NCBI GenBank assembly: GCA_902787595.1
Contig: CADAHD010000064.1
Span: 1-13,845, forward strand
Direction: 5' to 3'
Origin: an uncultured Lachnospiraceae bacterium
GTDB lineage: Bacteria; Bacillota_A; Clostridia; Lachnospirales; Lachnospiraceae
DNA: 13,845 nt
Under the pieces are notes generated by a model. That model ran no database searches. It was not told where the DNA came from and was given only the letters and a program-made list of their open reading frames with translations. How positions within the stretch are numbered: the first letter of the stretch is position 1; the number at the start of each line of letters is the position of its first letter. This document shows positions 7,637-13,845 of this stretch, in pieces. The translations under genes were made by a program, and so were the position numbers.

Positions 7637-8515
7637 ATGAATCATTCCTTAATGCAGGTAAGGAAGTTATCTGAAGATACCATGAAACCGTACCTGGGCT
7701 ATATCCCCGCGGATGAGATACCGGAGATAATGGAGGGAGAGACCGGGGCCATAGGAATAGATACGGTTTCCGGGATACGCTGCGGCGTTATGATCTTCGG
7801 GTATTGCAATAAACCGGATGAAGACAACGGAAAGGTGCTTATCATCAAAAAAATGTATCTGGATGATAAATACCGTGATATGAAGACCATCGGCCGGGTG
7901 GTCACGGATACCATCGGGCAGGCGAAGTCGTTTGGTGATCCGGATGGCATAGCTTTCCAAACGGTTTATCCTGAAGACCACAAGCTGGAAAAAGTTCTGC
8001 CCATGTGGTTTACCAGGATAGATGATGGCAATACAGTCTACGAGATTCCCATACACGATATCGGCAGGCATCATATTTTTCGAAGAGAAGCGGATGCTCT
8101 GTCCGCTTCTGTCAAAAGAGTTGACCTGCTGGATAAAAAGGAATATGAGGCTTTTATGCGCGGCTGGGACGGACATTTTCCGCCGGGGCTTTCTCCCGCT
8201 GCGCTTCCGGGCAGGTGGCTTAAGGAGCTGAGTTTTGTCAGTATGGATGCCGGTGAGGCCGCAGCTTATATCCTGACATCGGAGCTTTCTGCGGAGATGC
8301 TTTATGTAGGGGCAATATACAGCGAAAAGCGTGATAAAGTTACAGCCGGCGCATTGATCGCAGCTCTTGGCAGGGAAGTAATGAAAAGTAAAGCCTATAA
8401 GAAGGTGATGTTTGCCGCAGCGACGGATGAAGGAAAAAAAATCTGTGAATATATGACCAGGGATATCGAAAATGTTAAAAAAAGTGTAATACATTATTAT
8501 TATATGGAGGTATGA
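7637..8515 (+). CDS. Protein with two GNAT-like halves (acetyltransferase-like, possibly inactive)
   Basis: This 292-residue cytoplasmic protein looks like two GNAT-fold halves. The first half has strand-turn-helix KVLIIKKMYLDDKYRDMKTIGRV (about 66-88). The second has EMLYVGAIYSEKRDKVTAGAL (220-240). Both resemble the acetyl-CoA-binding motif A, normally Q/RxxGxG/A. In both the first glycine is lost: R80-D-M-K83-T-I85 and R232-D-K-V235-T-A237. Either the enzyme uses a relaxed motif or it has lost catalysis and acts as a binding or scaffold protein. The start is ATG at 7637, with a weak ribosome site (GAAGGGCG), 35 bases after the GGDEF gene. The next gene starts three bases after its stop. 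The fold assignment is by eye and is only moderately secure. Confidence 0.5.
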   Translation: MNHSLMQVRKLSEDTMKPYLGYIPADEIPEIMEGETGAIGIDTVSGIRCGVMIFGYCNKPDEDNGKVLIIKKMYLDDKYRDMKTIGRVVTDTIGQAKSFGDPDGIAFQTVYPEDHKLEKVLPMWFTRIDDGNTVYEIPIHDIGRHHIFRREADALSASVKRVDLLDKKEYEAFMRGWDGHFPPGLSPAALPGRWLKELSFVSMDAGEAAAYILTSELSAEMLYVGAIYSEKRDKVTAGALIAALGREVMKSKAYKKVMFAAATDEGKKICEYMTRDIENVKKSVIHYYYMEV

Positions 8516-8518
8516 AGC

Positions 8519-9010
8519 GTGAAAAAAACAAATGAAAAGGAAAAAGAAGTAATAGAGATAAGTGAAGACGAACTGTATGCGGCTGCGGTAAATGTAAGGA
8601 CCAACGGTCTGCTGGCAGTGATAAGCGAAGATCTTGAGGAAGAAGCCCGAATGTCACTGGGGGCAAACGGTCTGCCCTGCATTGATGCGGTCCTGGGCGG
8701 CATGGTCTGCAGGATGTCTTATTTTCCTGTGGGAGATACGAATACAGACCGCTTTATGCTTATGATCCGCGTAGCTGTTCTGGCCGGTGATGAAGAGGAT
8801 GACCGGACAGATGCATTATTTGCCTGTGAAAGCTTCAATGTGGCAAGTGTATTCGGGAGCGCCGTGTTTATTCCGGTTGACGGAAGCGTAGAATTCAGGG
8901 TGGCGATACCCGAGATGGGGGGAATGTCCGATCCCGCATATTATCGTTTTGTTTTTAATATGGTGATCGCCGCTGTAAATGATCTGAAGGAGCTTTTAGA
9001 GGAGAAGTAA
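8519..9010 (+). CDS. YbjN-like small protein (type III secretion chaperone-like fold)
   Basis: The protein has 163 residues and is acidic. It resembles YbjN-domain proteins: an N-terminal helix (EISEDELYAAAVNVR), a strand-rich middle (RFMLMIRVAVLA), then a helix and strands (CESFNVASVFGSAVFIPVDGSVEFRVAIP), and a closing helix beginning MSDPAYYRFVFNMVIAAVN. YbjN domains share the fold of class I type III secretion chaperones, which bind unfolded segments of partner proteins. This suggests a binding partner for the protein encoded downstream, possibly its disordered N-terminus; that is inferred from position. The start is GTG at 8519, preceded by GGAGG (8506-8510) inside the end of the upstream gene. 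It abuts the next ORF: its TAA is followed at once by ATG. Confidence 0.6.
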   Translation: MKKTNEKEKEVIEISEDELYAAAVNVRTNGLLAVISEDLEEEARMSLGANGLPCIDAVLGGMVCRMSYFPVGDTNTDRFMLMIRVAVLAGDEEDDRTDALFACESFNVASVFGSAVFIPVDGSVEFRVAIPEMGGMSDPAYYRFVFNMVIAAVNDLKELLEEK

Positions 9011-9661
9011 ATGTCCGGATTATACGAAGAAAAGTCGAAAAAGAAACAGCAGATCAGTACACAAGAGCAGAGGCAGGAGCAGAATACATCTTCCCGGATC
9101 ATGCCCGTTCCGGCAGAGAATATCAAAGTGACCGGAAAAGAAGAGCTTGCTGTGCCCATCCCAAGGGAAGCTGCTGAGAAATCGATCACAGGCAGGTTTA
9201 AGGGGCTGTTTGGGTTTAGGAGATCTTTAAGAGCTACAAATGATGATAATGATGGACTCCGGCCGGATGCAAATGATATCCCCGCGCAGCAGCCTTTGGT
9301 TGATCTGACAGCAGATCAGCGCAGGGGAGCTTCCGGCAGGGCAAACGAAGCCGGATGGGTAAAACTGGGCTTTTCGATACAGTCCGTCATGGAATCGAAG
9401 GAATATACCGAAGCTGCCGAAGAAACGAAGAAGCTGATCAGGGATCTCCATGCCGTGACTGCCCCGGGCGTAGCGGAAGCTGACAGGATACGGGTAGAAA
9501 CAGAGGCATACGGAAAGCTTTATGCCCTTTCGGAAAGGATGCAATATATTGAAAATCTGAAGGGGAAGGATGAAGGAGAAACAGCGGCAACCCAGTGGGG
9601 ATTATACGAAGAGCTCAAAGCTATGTATAAGGATCCGGAAATCCTGATCCGGAAATCCTGA
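9011..9661 (+). CDS. Disordered/helical protein, probably the detached N-terminus of the calpain-like protease
   Basis: This is a 216-residue protein. Residues 1-90 are polar, basic then acidic, and probably disordered (KSKKKQQ, QEQRQEQ, a GRFKGLFGFRRSLR patch at 61-74). Residues about 95-212 are helical and match the linker between the two protease domains of the next protein (about 541-664 there). PLVDLTADQRR matches PAVDLSDEER, SKEYTEAAEETKKLI matches SPEYEKCTPMAKTII, and YKDPEIL matches YGEPGIL. The homology continues across the stop codon into the next ORF when one copy of a 14-bp repeat at 9632-9659 is removed. ATG at 9011 follows the previous stop directly, with GGAGAAG upstream. The stop TGA shares one base with the next ATG, which would allow coupled translation. 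No signal peptide is seen. Confidence 0.75.
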   Translation: MSGLYEEKSKKKQQISTQEQRQEQNTSSRIMPVPAENIKVTGKEELAVPIPREAAEKSITGRFKGLFGFRRSLRATNDDNDGLRPDANDIPAQQPLVDLTADQRRGASGRANEAGWVKLGFSIQSVMESKEYTEAAEETKKLIRDLHAVTAPGVAEADRIRVETEAYGKLYALSERMQYIENLKGKDEGETAATQWGLYEELKAMYKDPEILIRKS

Positions 9662-11205
9662 TGCGTATCTTTGATATATTGAAAGATAAGACAGTGGGCT
9701 CTCTTGATGTCAGCAAGGCCGGCAGGATCCTGGACAGGACAGATGATTCATTCTATACCGGGACGAAGAAACTCGATAAACCCATCATACAGGAGACAGG
9801 GTATATCCTGGACAGATCGGAGATAAGGTTTTACGATTCAAAGGGTATGGACAAAATTCCTCTTTTTGCAGCCGAGCCAAGTATTGCAGATATAAAACAG
9901 GAAGATATTGGTGATTGCTATTTTCTTGGTGCATTAAATGCAGTTGTTGAAAAAGATCCTCAGATCATTAAAAATAATATGGTGGATGAAGGCAGCACGG
10001 TAGTTGTCCGTTTTTTTGATCCCTCTGACGGAAAGCCTGTATATGTCAGAGTAAAGAAAACAGTTCCGGCCAGACGCTACATAGGCAGGAATAGGCAGGG
10101 GCAGCCTGTATTTTCTGAGGAACGGATCTACGGGAGCAAAGGCGCATTATGGGTCAATATGATGGAAAAAGCCTATGCTGCCGTAAGAGAGCGGATGAGT
10201 CCCAGATACAGAAAAACAGTAAAAAAGAAGTTGAAAGGTTATGATTGTCTGAACCATGCGGGATTTGTGGATCTGGCTGTTGAGGTCATTACCGGTAAAA
10301 AGGTGGATATCAGGATCCTTCCTTCCAGCAATACGGTTTATAAGCAATTTACTGAGATCAGTAAGCTGTTTTCTCATGTGCATTATGGCGGGAAAGAAGC
10401 TTTTATGCGGGGTAAGAATGAAAACGGTACTGAAAGAAGGGCTTCGGACTGGAATAAATATAAGGCAAAAGCGATATTCGGGATAGATATAACCGGGGAA
10501 AACAATGAACTGCTGGAACTTTTCAGGAAAAACCGGCTGTTTGAAGCATACGAAAAGTATTTAAAGGATCATTTGACAAAGAATTTCCAATCCAAAAGAA
10601 AGATCGATCTGTTTACCACGGGAGCCCCGGCGTTCTATACGATGAATGACCTGAATCTGTTCCTGGATTCCATCGATATCTCCCATATGCCGGATCTGAA
10701 TCTGGGACACGGGATCGATGAACAGAAGGTTAAGAGGCATTATATCGAATACTTCAGGAAAAGCATTGCGGATTCGGGATTATTGAAGATAGGGGTTAAT
10801 ACAAGCGGTAAATACAGTGAGACGGAAAAGAAGATATTCAGGGATATCGAAAAACATACCTCAGATAAAGACGGAAAGAAGGAAATAGTCGTAGCAATTT
10901 CGGCAGCTCATAATCTGTCAGTTAAAGGTAATGCTGCGATCAGGGGAACTTCCGGGGAACATGTTGTTGCAGGTATAGCCGATCCCCATGCATACAGTAT
11001 AATGGGAACGGATATAAGGGAAGTGACAATAGGCGGGAAGAAGGTAAAACAGCGGTTTGTGATCATACATAACCCATGGAATACAGATGTTATAAGGCTA
11101 TACGATAAGGATACCCTTAGGCCGTACATGGGTAAGGAAGGAACGCAGGCAAAAGGTACTTTCCTGATGGAACTTACGGATTTTTGTGAGTCGTTTTGCT
11201 ATTAC
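9293..11205 (+). repeat. Coding repeat unit 1 (helical domain + calpain domain), broken near its first third
   Basis: This unit runs from residue 95 of the 216-residue ORF to about residue 515 of the protease ORF. It is homologous at the protein level to 11281-13155. The ORF boundary at 9661 falls inside it. Confidence 0.7.
9632..9659 (+). repeat. Perfect 14-bp tandem duplication at an ORF junction
   Basis: The unit GATCCGGAAATCCT occurs at 9632-9645 and again at 9646-9659, in direct contact. Fourteen is not a multiple of three, so the second copy shifts the frame and creates the TGA at 9659-9661. With one copy the reading is GAT CCG GAA ATC CTG ATG CGT, which enters the downstream protease frame. 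Confidence 0.95.
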
Positions 11206-13185
11206 GGAGTAGAGAAGACAAAAGACACCGGTAAAGAAGACGTTGAAAAACAGCCGGTGGACGAAATAACCAAAGACTACAGGCCTGCAGTGGACCTAAG
11301 CGATGAGGAACGTGAGAGCGGATCTGAGAAAAAGAGCAAAGCATGGACGGCAGAGATGACGGAGATGGTCGAAAAAGTCAAGAAGTCTCCGGAATATGAG
11401 AAATGCACCCCGATGGCTAAAACGATCATCGACAAGATCGGAATGCTGATGACACCGGGGCTTTCGCTGCAGAAAAGGGTGGAGCTGGAAAATAATGTCA
11501 TGCCGGTCCTCAGGTCCATAAGGAAAGAAACAAATACTATCCACTCATCCAAAGATCAGGAAGAGAAGAAAAGAAAAAGCGATATGCTTACAGGCGTGTA
11601 CGGCGAGCCGGGCATACTTCTTATGTTTGCGTCTCTTATGTTTGCCGTAGCAGAAGGAGATCTGCAGCTGAACGGAAATGAAAAGATCGTAGACGGAACA
11701 AATGATGATCTGTTCGTTGAGGAAACAGATTTTAAGGAACCCAAGACAGCGGATGACGGGAGAAAGATTTATCATGAGAAGGTGATGTTTGATCCCGGGG
11801 TGAGCGATCGTACTCATATGGCTCTGTTCTCAAAAGATCCTTCTTCAGAAGATATCTTACAGGGTAATATAGGGGATTGTTACGCCATAGCGGCACTGAA
11901 TGCGATAGTTGAATGTGATCCCCGGTATATCAGGGAAGCAATGAAGGATGAGGGGGATACGGTCGTTGTACGCTTCTTTAATTACAAAACCATGGATCCG
12001 GTATACGTGAGGGTCAAAAAAACTATTGCTCTTACGGAGTATACGCTGAGAGATGCTGACGGTAAGGAATCCAAAGCCTATATAAAAAAAGGCGCGCGCG
12101 GGGCTTTGTGGGTCAATATATTTGAAAAAGCTTTTGCCGTTGCAAGACCGCTGCTGAACGATCCTAAGTATAAGGCTGACATAAAACCGAAGGGATTTTC
12201 CGGGATAGACAGCGGGCAGAGTCCGGTTTTTGTAAAGATATTCACAGGAAAGGAACTAAAGATCGAAGCTCTTTCCGCTGCATATAATAAAAACAAGGAT
12301 TATGATGATATTGACACCCTGACGGATCTGGTCCATTCGAAGGAAAAGAAAAGGTTTATGGACAAAAGGAATGAGGACGGATCCAAAAGAACAGCTAAGG
12401 ACTGGAATATTTATAAGGCTAAACAGATGTTCGGTCTGGATATCCCGCCCGGGAACACAAAGCTGTATGATATGTTCAGAAAGAATACCATATTGAGCGC
12501 TTATCGGGAATTTATGAAAAAGCATCTCGATGCTTATTTTGAGTCCCCGGAAAATACAATGGGTGAAGCAGGTTTTTATACTTCAAACGATCTTAATCTG
12601 TTCTTAAATACCATCGACATTAACAAGATGCCTGTCTTTAATCTGGGGAGCGGGATAGATGAGGATGACTTAAAGAAGCACTATATCGAGTATTTCAGGA
12701 AGACGGTCATTGCAGAAGGACTGCTCAAGAACAGCTTCCTCATGGAAGGCACATATTCAGATAAAGAAGAAGAGATATATTTAAAACTGAAAAATGTATG
12801 CGGGGGCGGCGCCGATAATAAAAAGAAGCTGGCGATGGCGTCTATGCGTAACCCGACGCTCAGCCTTAAGAAAGGTGACAGGCAGGGAACAAACGGTGAA
12901 AAAATGATATTCGGCATTGCCATGAAACATGCATATTCCATCACCGGAGTAACCACAAAGAAGCTTAAGATAAAAGGAAAAACCGTAGAGCGTAAGTTTG
13001 TTGAAGTGGTCAATCCCTGGCGATCAAACAAGATCCGCATGTATGATAAGGACACGCTGGCAGCGTATCAGAATACTGCAGATAAGAAAGAAGACGGCAG
13101 TAAATATGATGCAAAAGGGACTTTTTTAATGGAGTTGAGAGACTTCTGTGAAAGCACTTACACGATATCCTATGAGGGTGCATAA
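9661..13185 (+). CDS. Tandem calpain-like (C2 family) cysteine protease
   Basis: The protein has 1174 residues, is charged, and has no signal peptide or transmembrane helix. It carries two calpain-type catalytic domains about 650 residues apart. Domain 1 has C86 in EDIGDCYFLGALNAV, H443 in DPHAYSIMG and N471 in HNPWN. Domain 2 has C740 in GNIGDCYAIAALNAI, H1090 in MKHAYSITG and N1118 in VNPWR. Both Cys-His-Asn triads look complete. Further shared blocks are VRFF..PVYVRVKKT, GALWVN, DLNLFL, KHYIEYFRK or RHYIEYFRK, and KGTFLMEL.DFCES. A helical linker at about 541-664 matches the upstream 216-residue ORF. Cys-to-His spacing (357 and 350) is about twice that of animal calpains (about 157), so each domain holds a large insertion. 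No calcium-binding EF-hand or C2 domain is evident. ATG at 9661 overlaps the preceding stop by one base. The substrate is unknown. Confidence 0.85.
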   Translation: MRIFDILKDKTVGSLDVSKAGRILDRTDDSFYTGTKKLDKPIIQETGYILDRSEIRFYDSKGMDKIPLFAAEPSIADIKQEDIGDCYFLGALNAVVEKDPQIIKNNMVDEGSTVVVRFFDPSDGKPVYVRVKKTVPARRYIGRNRQGQPVFSEERIYGSKGALWVNMMEKAYAAVRERMSPRYRKTVKKKLKGYDCLNHAGFVDLAVEVITGKKVDIRILPSSNTVYKQFTEISKLFSHVHYGGKEAFMRGKNENGTERRASDWNKYKAKAIFGIDITGENNELLELFRKNRLFEAYEKYLKDHLTKNFQSKRKIDLFTTGAPAFYTMNDLNLFLDSIDISHMPDLNLGHGIDEQKVKRHYIEYFRKSIADSGLLKIGVNTSGKYSETEKKIFRDIEKHTSDKDGKKEIVVAISAAHNLSVKGNAAIRGTSGEHVVAGIADPHAYSIMGTDIREVTIGGKKVKQRFVIIHNPWNTDVIRLYDKDTLRPYMGKEGTQAKGTFLMELTDFCESFCYYGVEKTKDTGKEDVEKQPVDEITKDYRPAVDLSDEERESGSEKKSKAWTAEMTEMVEKVKKSPEYEKCTPMAKTIIDKIGMLMTPGLSLQKRVELENNVMPVLRSIRKETNTIHSSKDQEEKKRKSDMLTGVYGEPGILLMFASLMFAVAEGDLQLNGNEKIVDGTNDDLFVEETDFKEPKTADDGRKIYHEKVMFDPGVSDRTHMALFSKDPSSEDILQGNIGDCYAIAALNAIVECDPRYIREAMKDEGDTVVVRFFNYKTMDPVYVRVKKTIALTEYTLRDADGKESKAYIKKGARGALWVNIFEKAFAVARPLLNDPKYKADIKPKGFSGIDSGQSPVFVKIFTGKELKIEALSAAYNKNKDYDDIDTLTDLVHSKEKKRFMDKRNEDGSKRTAKDWNIYKAKQMFGLDIPPGNTKLYDMFRKNTILSAYREFMKKHLDAYFESPENTMGEAGFYTSNDLNLFLNTIDINKMPVFNLGSGIDEDDLKKHYIEYFRKTVIAEGLLKNSFLMEGTYSDKEEEIYLKLKNVCGGGADNKKKLAMASMRNPTLSLKKGDRQGTNGEKMIFGIAMKHAYSITGVTTKKLKIKGKTVERKFVEVVNPWRSNKIRMYDKDTLAAYQNTADKKEDGSKYDAKGTFLMELRDFCESTYTISYEGA
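11281..13155 (+). repeat. Coding repeat unit 2 (helical domain + calpain domain)
   Basis: Residues about 541-1165 of the protease form an uninterrupted copy of the same unit: helical segment beginning PAVDLSDEER, then the catalytic core with C740, H1090 and N1118. It is homologous to 9293-11205. The two copies have diverged considerably in sequence, so the duplication is old. Confidence 0.8.
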
Positions 13186-13213
13186 CCCTCATGGGAGCGT
13201 ATCCTTCAGATAC
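13169..13213 (+). terminator. Two adjacent hairpins at the end of the protease operon
   Basis: CCTATGAGGG (13169-13178) pairs with CCCTCATGGG (13186-13195), a 10-bp stem with one wobble whose loop contains the TAA stop. A second stem, GTATC (13199-13203) with GATAC (13209-13213), follows and is trailed by CCCCTTTCT. No clean T-run is present, so this is a weak or atypical terminator, or a 3'-end stabiliser. Confidence 0.4.
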
Positions 13214-13263
13214 CCCTTTCTACCGATAAAATTCATATTTCCCCCCGAAAAAACATTAAAGAG

Positions 13264-13281
13264 TGTGAACAAGTTGTGAAC
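13264..13281 (+). promoter_or_regulatory. TGTGAAC direct repeats one helical turn apart
   Basis: TGTGAAC occurs at 13264-13270 and again at 13275-13281, 11 bases start to start, about 36 bases upstream of the -35 element. Spacing of this kind suits a dimeric activator binding one face of DNA. No specific regulator is identified. Confidence 0.35.
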
Positions 13282-13300
13282 TGATTGTTAAAAAGAATGA

Positions 13301-13314
13301 TGAAAGCGCTTTCA
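13301..13314 (+). promoter_or_regulatory. cre-like operator (CcpA/LacI family)
   Basis: TGAAAGCGCTTTCA is a perfect 14-base palindrome with the central CG typical of LacI-family operators and fits the Gram-positive catabolite-responsive element consensus. It ends two bases before the -35 hexamer. A protein bound here could activate from upstream or block polymerase; the sequence does not decide which. Confidence 0.8.
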
Positions 13315-13316
13315 GA

Positions 13317-13346
13317 TTGTCAGAAATTAACAAAATGTGCTACACT
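13317..13346 (+). promoter_or_regulatory. Promoter of the sugar-binding lipoprotein gene
   Basis: TTGTCA (13317-13322), an 18-base spacer and TACACT (13341-13346) form the promoter. TGC directly before the -10 makes it an extended -10 promoter. It leaves a leader of about 50 bases before the ATG. Confidence 0.7.
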
Positions 13347-13356
13347 TGCAAATGCA

Positions 13357-13373
13357 AACGGCAAAGGGCCGTT
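13357..13373 (+). other. Leader hairpin in the 5' UTR
   Basis: AACGGC (13357-13362) pairs perfectly with GCCGTT (13368-13373) around a 5-base loop, near the predicted 5' end of the mRNA. A stem at this place could protect a highly expressed transcript from decay. Confidence 0.45.
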
Positions 13374-13402
13374 AATACAAATTTATGGGAGGTAATTACG
13401 AA

Positions 13403-13845
13403 ATGAAAAAGAGATTATTGGCATTAAGCATGGCAATGATCATGGCAGCAGGCACTCTGGCAGGCTGCGAAGGCGACACTGCTCCTGCTACCACAGGTGG
13501 TGATGACACCAGCAGCACTTCTACTACTACCGAAGCTGAGCCTACCAAGGCTCCCGAGCTTGATACCACTGTTGTTTCAGAGGATCTCAGCGCGGAGGAA
13601 GAAGGAAAGGTTCTTAACATCTACTGCTGGAATGAGGAGTTCAAGAGCCGTCTGACCGCTCATTATCCCGGATACACCGAGGTAGACGCTACCCACGGTA
13701 AGATCGGTGATATCGATGTTGTTTGGAACATCACTCCTTCAGAAGGCAATGCATATCAGAACAATCTGGATGAGACCCTGCTTAAGCAGGACAGCGCAGC
13801 AGCTGATGACAAGATCGACCTGTTCCTGGTTGAGGCTGACTACGC
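13403..13845 (+). CDS. Carbohydrate ABC transporter substrate-binding lipoprotein (N-terminal part, runs off the window)
   Basis: The first 147 codons are present. The protein begins MKKRLLALSMAMIMAAG and has a lipobox LAGC, with the lipid-modified cysteine at residue 22. A threonine/serine/acidic linker follows (about 23-68), then the start of the mature domain with VLNIYCWNEEFKSRL and DDKIDLFLVEADYA. The WNEEF pattern and layout match Gram-positive sugar-binding proteins of the CUT1 type, a class different from the ChvE-like protein at the left end. The start is ATG at 13403, with GGGAGG (13387-13392) ten bases upstream. Frequent GCT, ACC and GGT codons suggest high expression. With a cre site and strong promoter just upstream, it probably begins an operon whose permeases lie beyond the window. 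The substrate is unknown. Confidence 0.85.
   Translation, partial: MKKRLLALSMAMIMAAGTLAGCEGDTAPATTGGDDTSSTSTTTEAEPTKAPELDTTVVSEDLSAEEEGKVLNIYCWNEEFKSRLTAHYPGYTEVDATHGKIGDIDVVWNITPSEGNAYQNNLDETLLKQDSAAADDKIDLFLVEADY

Noticed and set aside
7667..8494. Long antisense open frame (275 codons) opposite the GNAT-like gene
   Set aside because: It is fully covered by a sense gene with operon spacing and recognisable fold patterns. The antisense peptide has no familiar motif and is a by-product of codon use.
9011..9280. Secretion signal on the 216-residue ORF
   Set aside because: The N-terminus is lysine- and glutamine-rich with no hydrophobic core or cleavage motif.
11611..11652. Possible transmembrane helix at GILLMFASLMFAVAEG in the protease
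   Set aside because: The segment is short, contains no long uninterrupted hydrophobic run, and aligns with the soluble DPEILMRIFDIL segment of repeat 1.
13396..13620. Antisense open frame opposite the start of the sugar-binding lipoprotein
   Set aside because: The sense strand has a promoter, ribosome site, signal peptide and lipobox. The antisense frame is serine/valine-rich because it mirrors the threonine/acidic linker.
1..13845. CRISPR array, tRNA, rRNA, transposase or integrase
   Set aside because: No regularly spaced repeats, cloverleaf-like sequence, rRNA core sequence or recombinase motif was seen on either strand.

Overview
The window looks like chromosomal DNA of a Gram-positive Clostridia member, most likely a Lachnospiraceae. 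The reasons are strong GGAGG-type ribosome binding sites, TTG and GTG starts, a perfect catabolite-responsive (cre) palindrome, a lipoprotein-anchored sugar-binding protein, and transporter sequences of the type common in that family. The genus is not determined. All supported genes lie on the + strand.

Region 1 (1-4261) is a sugar ABC importer operon of the ribose/xylose/multiple-monosaccharide class (CUT2). It holds the last 35 codons of the ChvE-like binding protein, an intergenic hairpin, a double-domain ATPase, and two different tandem permeases. It closes with a structured spacer and an intrinsic terminator. Region 2 (4281-5576) is a single gene with its own promoter and terminator, encoding a cytoplasmic serine beta-lactamase-fold hydrolase.

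Region 3 (5582-13195) is a compact five-ORF operon and the most unusual part of the window. In order it encodes a LacI-type ligand-sensor domain fused to a GGDEF diguanylate cyclase, a protein with two degenerate GNAT-like halves, a small YbjN-like protein (a fold shared with type III secretion chaperones), a 216-residue disordered/helical protein, and a 1174-residue protein with two complete calpain-like (C2) cysteine protease domains. Gaps between these ORFs are 35, 3, 0 and -1 bases. A perfect 14-bp tandem duplication sits at the end of the 216-residue ORF. Removing one copy would fuse that ORF in frame to the protease, giving one protein of about 1386 residues. The C-terminal part of the 216-residue ORF is homologous to the linker between the two protease domains, so the ancestral protein appears to be two copies of a [helical domain + calpain domain] unit, and this allele is split inside the first unit.

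Region 4 (13196-13845) is an intergenic control region followed by the start of a sugar-binding lipoprotein gene that runs off the window. The control region has two TGTGAAC repeats one helical turn apart, a perfect cre-like palindrome, an extended -10 promoter and a leader hairpin.

Overall, the outer regions serve carbohydrate uptake under catabolite control. The central operon plausibly couples small-molecule sensing and c-di-GMP synthesis to an uncharacterised calpain-type protease and possible accessory proteins. That link rests on gene order and is inferred.
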